The notes beneath the pieces were generated by a model, which worked only from the letters and a program-made list of their open reading frames with translations, was not told the origin of the DNA and ran no database searches. Below are positions 5,980 to 8,081 of a stretch of 8,081 bases of DNA, piece by piece. The number at the start of each line of letters is the position of its first letter. Positions within the stretch are counted from its first letter, which is position 1. The stretch is from an uncultured Amaricoccus sp. (GTDB taxonomy: Bacteria; Pseudomonadota; Alphaproteobacteria; Rhodobacterales; Rhodobacteraceae): positions 1-8,081 of the forward strand of contig NZ_CALLYO010000624.1 in NCBI RefSeq assembly GCF_937858865.1, read 5' to 3'. The position numbers and the translations under genes are program-made.

Positions 5980-7932
5980 ATGGCGCGCACCATCGCGGTT
6001 CTGGGGGCTTCCGGCACCGGCAAGTCCACGCTGGTCGACCGGATGTGCGCCCTCGAGGGCCAGCCGCACCCGGCCGCAGCGCCCGGCGAGCTCCGGGTCG
6101 CGACCTTCACCCACCTCGACGAGACCTGGCAGGCGATCGACACGCCCGGGTCCATCGAGCTCCTCCACGTCGCGACCGACGCCCTGCTCGCCGCCGACGC
6201 CGCCGTCGTCTGCGTCGCGCCCGACGCCGCCGGCGCGCTCCTCGCCTCCCCCTACCTCCACGCCGTCGAGGCCGCCGGCACGCCGGCCATCATCTTCATC
6301 AACCGCATCGACGAGGCGACCGACCGGGTCCGCGACATCGTCGCCGCGCTGCAGGACTACGCCGGCCAGCCCATCGTCCTGCGCCAGGTGCCGATCCGCG
6401 ACGGCGGCCAGGTCACCGGCGCCGTCGACCTCGTCTCCGAGCGGGCCTGGTCCTACCGCGAAGGCGCCCCCTCGACGCTGATCGAGCTCCCGGCCGGCAT
6501 GCTCGACCGCGAGCAGGAGGCCCGCAGCGCGCTCCTCGAGCATCTCTCCGAATTCGACGACCACCTGCTCGAGGAACTGATCGACGACAAGGAGCCGCCG
6601 AGCGCGGAGGTCTACGCCATCTGCGCCAAGATCCTCGCCGAGAACCGCGCCATCGAGGCGCTGATCGGCTCGGCCGCCCACGGCAACGGCATCGTCCGGA
6701 TCATGAAGGCGCTCCGCCACGAGGCCCCGCCCCCCGCCGCCCTCCGCGAGCGGCTGCAGGCGCAGGCCAGCCTCTCCGAGCCGCCGATCGCGGTCGTCTT
6801 CGCCAGCGCCCACCGCAAGCACCTCGGCAAGACCCTGCTCCTGCGCGCCCTCGAGCCCCTGGCCGCCGGGCGCCCGGTCGGCGGCCGCCCGGCCGGCCAG
6901 CTCACCCCGGCCGACCCCCGCGACAGCCACCACCTCGACGAGGTGCCCGAAGGCATGATCGTCAGCGCGGTCAAAGCCGACCACCTCTCCGCCGGCCGCC
7001 TCGCCACCGCCGGCGAGCTGCACGAGACCCCGGCCTGGCACCGTCCGCAACCGCCCGTCGCCTACCGCATCCTCGCCCCCGTCGCCGAGCGCGACAGCGT
7101 CAAGCTCTCGGGCGCGCTCGCCTCGCTCGCCGAGGGCGACAGCGCGCTGATCGTGAGCCAGGACCCCGCCACCGGCGGCGCGCTGGTAGGCACCCAGGGC
7201 CCCCTCCACCTCCGCCTCGTCCGCCAGCGCCTGAAGGACGTCTTCGGCATGGAGGTGGACGAGGTGCTGCCCGCCGCCGACTACCGCGAGACCATCTCCC
7301 GCAGCCACGAGACCGCCTATCGCCACAAGAAGCAGACCGGCGGCGCCGGCCAGTTCGCCGACGTGCGCCTCGTCATCGCTCCCGGCGCCCGCGGCTCGGG
7401 CTTCACCTTCTCCGAGGTGGTGAAGGGCGGCGCGGTGCCGAAGAACTACATCCCCGCCGTCGAACAGGGCGCCGAGGACGCCATGGAGCGCGGCCCGCTC
7501 GGCTTCCCGGTGGTCGACGTCTCGGTGACCCTCACCGACGGCCAGGCGCATGCCGTCGACAGCTCCGACATGGCCTTCCGCATCGCCGGTCGCCAGGGAA
7601 CGCGCGAGGCGCTGAAGGCTGCCGGCCCCGTCCTGCTGCAGCCGGTCTGCCGCGTCGCCATCCATGCGCCGGCCCTCTTCACCGGCAGCCTCGGCCCGAT
7701 CATCTCCTCGCACGCGGGCCAGGTCCTCGGCTTCGACACCGACCCCGACGCCAAGGGCTGGGAACGGTTCGAGGCGCTCGTCCCCGGCAGCGTTCTCGGC
7801 CCCCTCGCCAACGACGTCCGCGCCGCCACGCAGGGCGTCGGCTGGTTCGAATCGAGCTTCGATCACTACGAGGAGCTGCACGGCAAGGCCGCCGACCGGA
7901 TCATCCAGGAGCGCGCGAAGGAGCCCGCCTGA
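5980..7932 (+). CDS. Elongation factor G-like protein with altered GTPase domain
   Basis: This 650-residue EF-G paralogue is shorter than true EF-G (about 690-700). The ATG at 5980 has GGAG (5971-5974) 5 bases upstream, and the P-loop GASGTGKST follows at residues 9-17. G3 reads DTPGS (54-58), so the catalytic histidine of DTPGH is a serine. G4 is NRID (108-111). Only 39 residues separate the P-loop lysine from the G3 aspartate, against about 65 in E. coli EF-G, and no RGITI-like switch I is present. Domain III is recognisable at about 354-433. Domain IV is well kept, with YRETI (435-439), KKQTGGAGQFADV (450-462), and PVVDVSV plus HAVDSSDMAF (510-533). His524 aligns with the domain IV tip histidine (His583) of EF-G. 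Domain V follows to the end. It probably binds ribosomes or nucleotides, but its role is unknown. Confidence 0.93.
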   Translation: MARTIAVLGASGTGKSTLVDRMCALEGQPHPAAAPGELRVATFTHLDETWQAIDTPGSIELLHVATDALLAADAAVVCVAPDAAGALLASPYLHAVEAAGTPAIIFINRIDEATDRVRDIVAALQDYAGQPIVLRQVPIRDGGQVTGAVDLVSERAWSYREGAPSTLIELPAGMLDREQEARSALLEHLSEFDDHLLEELIDDKEPPSAEVYAICAKILAENRAIEALIGSAAHGNGIVRIMKALRHEAPPPAALRERLQAQASLSEPPIAVVFASAHRKHLGKTLLLRALEPLAAGRPVGGRPAGQLTPADPRDSHHLDEVPEGMIVSAVKADHLSAGRLATAGELHETPAWHRPQPPVAYRILAPVAERDSVKLSGALASLAEGDSALIVSQDPATGGALVGTQGPLHLRLVRQRLKDVFGMEVDEVLPAADYRETISRSHETAYRHKKQTGGAGQFADVRLVIAPGARGSGFTFSEVVKGGAVPKNYIPAVEQGAEDAMERGPLGFPVVDVSVTLTDGQAHAVDSSDMAFRIAGRQGTREALKAAGPVLLQPVCRVAIHAPALFTGSLGPIISSHAGQVLGFDTDPDAKGWERFEALVPGSVLGPLANDVRAATQGVGWFESSFDHYEELHGKAADRIIQERAKEPA

Positions 7933-7986
7933 CGTCCGAGATTTCCGCTGGACGACGACGTTGCCGTAGCCTAGTTATCGCCGCCA

Positions 7987-8001
7987 GACGGCGCGGCCGT
8001 C
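7987..8001 (+). other. Small GC hairpin just upstream of the tRNA
   Basis: GACGGC (7987-7992) and GCCGTC (7996-8001) can pair around a GCG loop, 5 bases before the tRNA. It may lie in the precursor 5' leader or act as a weak terminator for the gene upstream, but no T-run follows. The rest of the 74-base gap (7933-8006) holds CGTCC/GGACG (7933-7937/7950-7954), a weak stem. I see only a poor promoter candidate, TGGACG (7949-7954) with TAGTTA (7972-7977). Confidence 0.3.
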
Positions 8002-8006
8002 GCGAC

Positions 8007-8081
<75 letters not shown>

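Noticed and set aside
5863..7881. Open frame of 672 codons antisense to the EF-G-like gene
   Set aside because: It is low-complexity Gly/Ala/Asp/Glu sequence mirroring the sense codons, with no motif and no ribosome binding site in context.

Overview
The window comes from a very GC-rich bacterium whose codons mostly end in C or G. The gene order radA - cvpA - purF - short-chain dehydrogenase, and the sequences of those proteins, point to an alphaproteobacterium, most likely of the Rhodobacterales (Paracoccaceae/Roseobacteraceae). This is inferred from reading the sequence, not from a database search.

Layout. Positions 1-59 hold the last 18 codons of an unidentified gene. Positions 66-629 hold a compact toxin-antitoxin module: a two-box inverted repeat, a BrnT-family toxin, and an overlapping antitoxin with an Xre-like helix-turn-helix in place of the usual ribbon-helix-helix BrnA. 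Positions 685-4831 hold a co-directional housekeeping block. It contains radA (recombination and branch migration), cvpA (four-helix membrane protein), purF (first committed step of purine synthesis, Bacillus-type with a short propeptide and iron-sulfur cysteines) and a short-chain dehydrogenase whose GTG start overlaps the purF stop. A promoter-like sequence at the end of cvpA may give purF and the dehydrogenase their own transcript.

Positions 4832-4937 are an AT-rich gap between convergent genes. It carries an 11-bp-spaced direct repeat, a promoter-like pair and a perfect 14-bp palindrome. A 297-residue NAD(P)-dependent epimerase/dehydratase lies on the minus strand (4938-5831). It diverges from a 650-residue EF-G-like protein (5980-7932) that keeps domains III-V of a translocase but has an altered GTPase domain. 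The window ends exactly at the CCA of a tRNA-Phe(GAA) gene.

Most of the window is ordinary core genome. The parts most worth a second look are the BrnT/HTH pair with its operator, the EF-G paralogue that lacks switch I and the catalytic histidine, and the gap at 4859-4938. I found no CRISPR array, transposase, integrase or multi-gene defence system.
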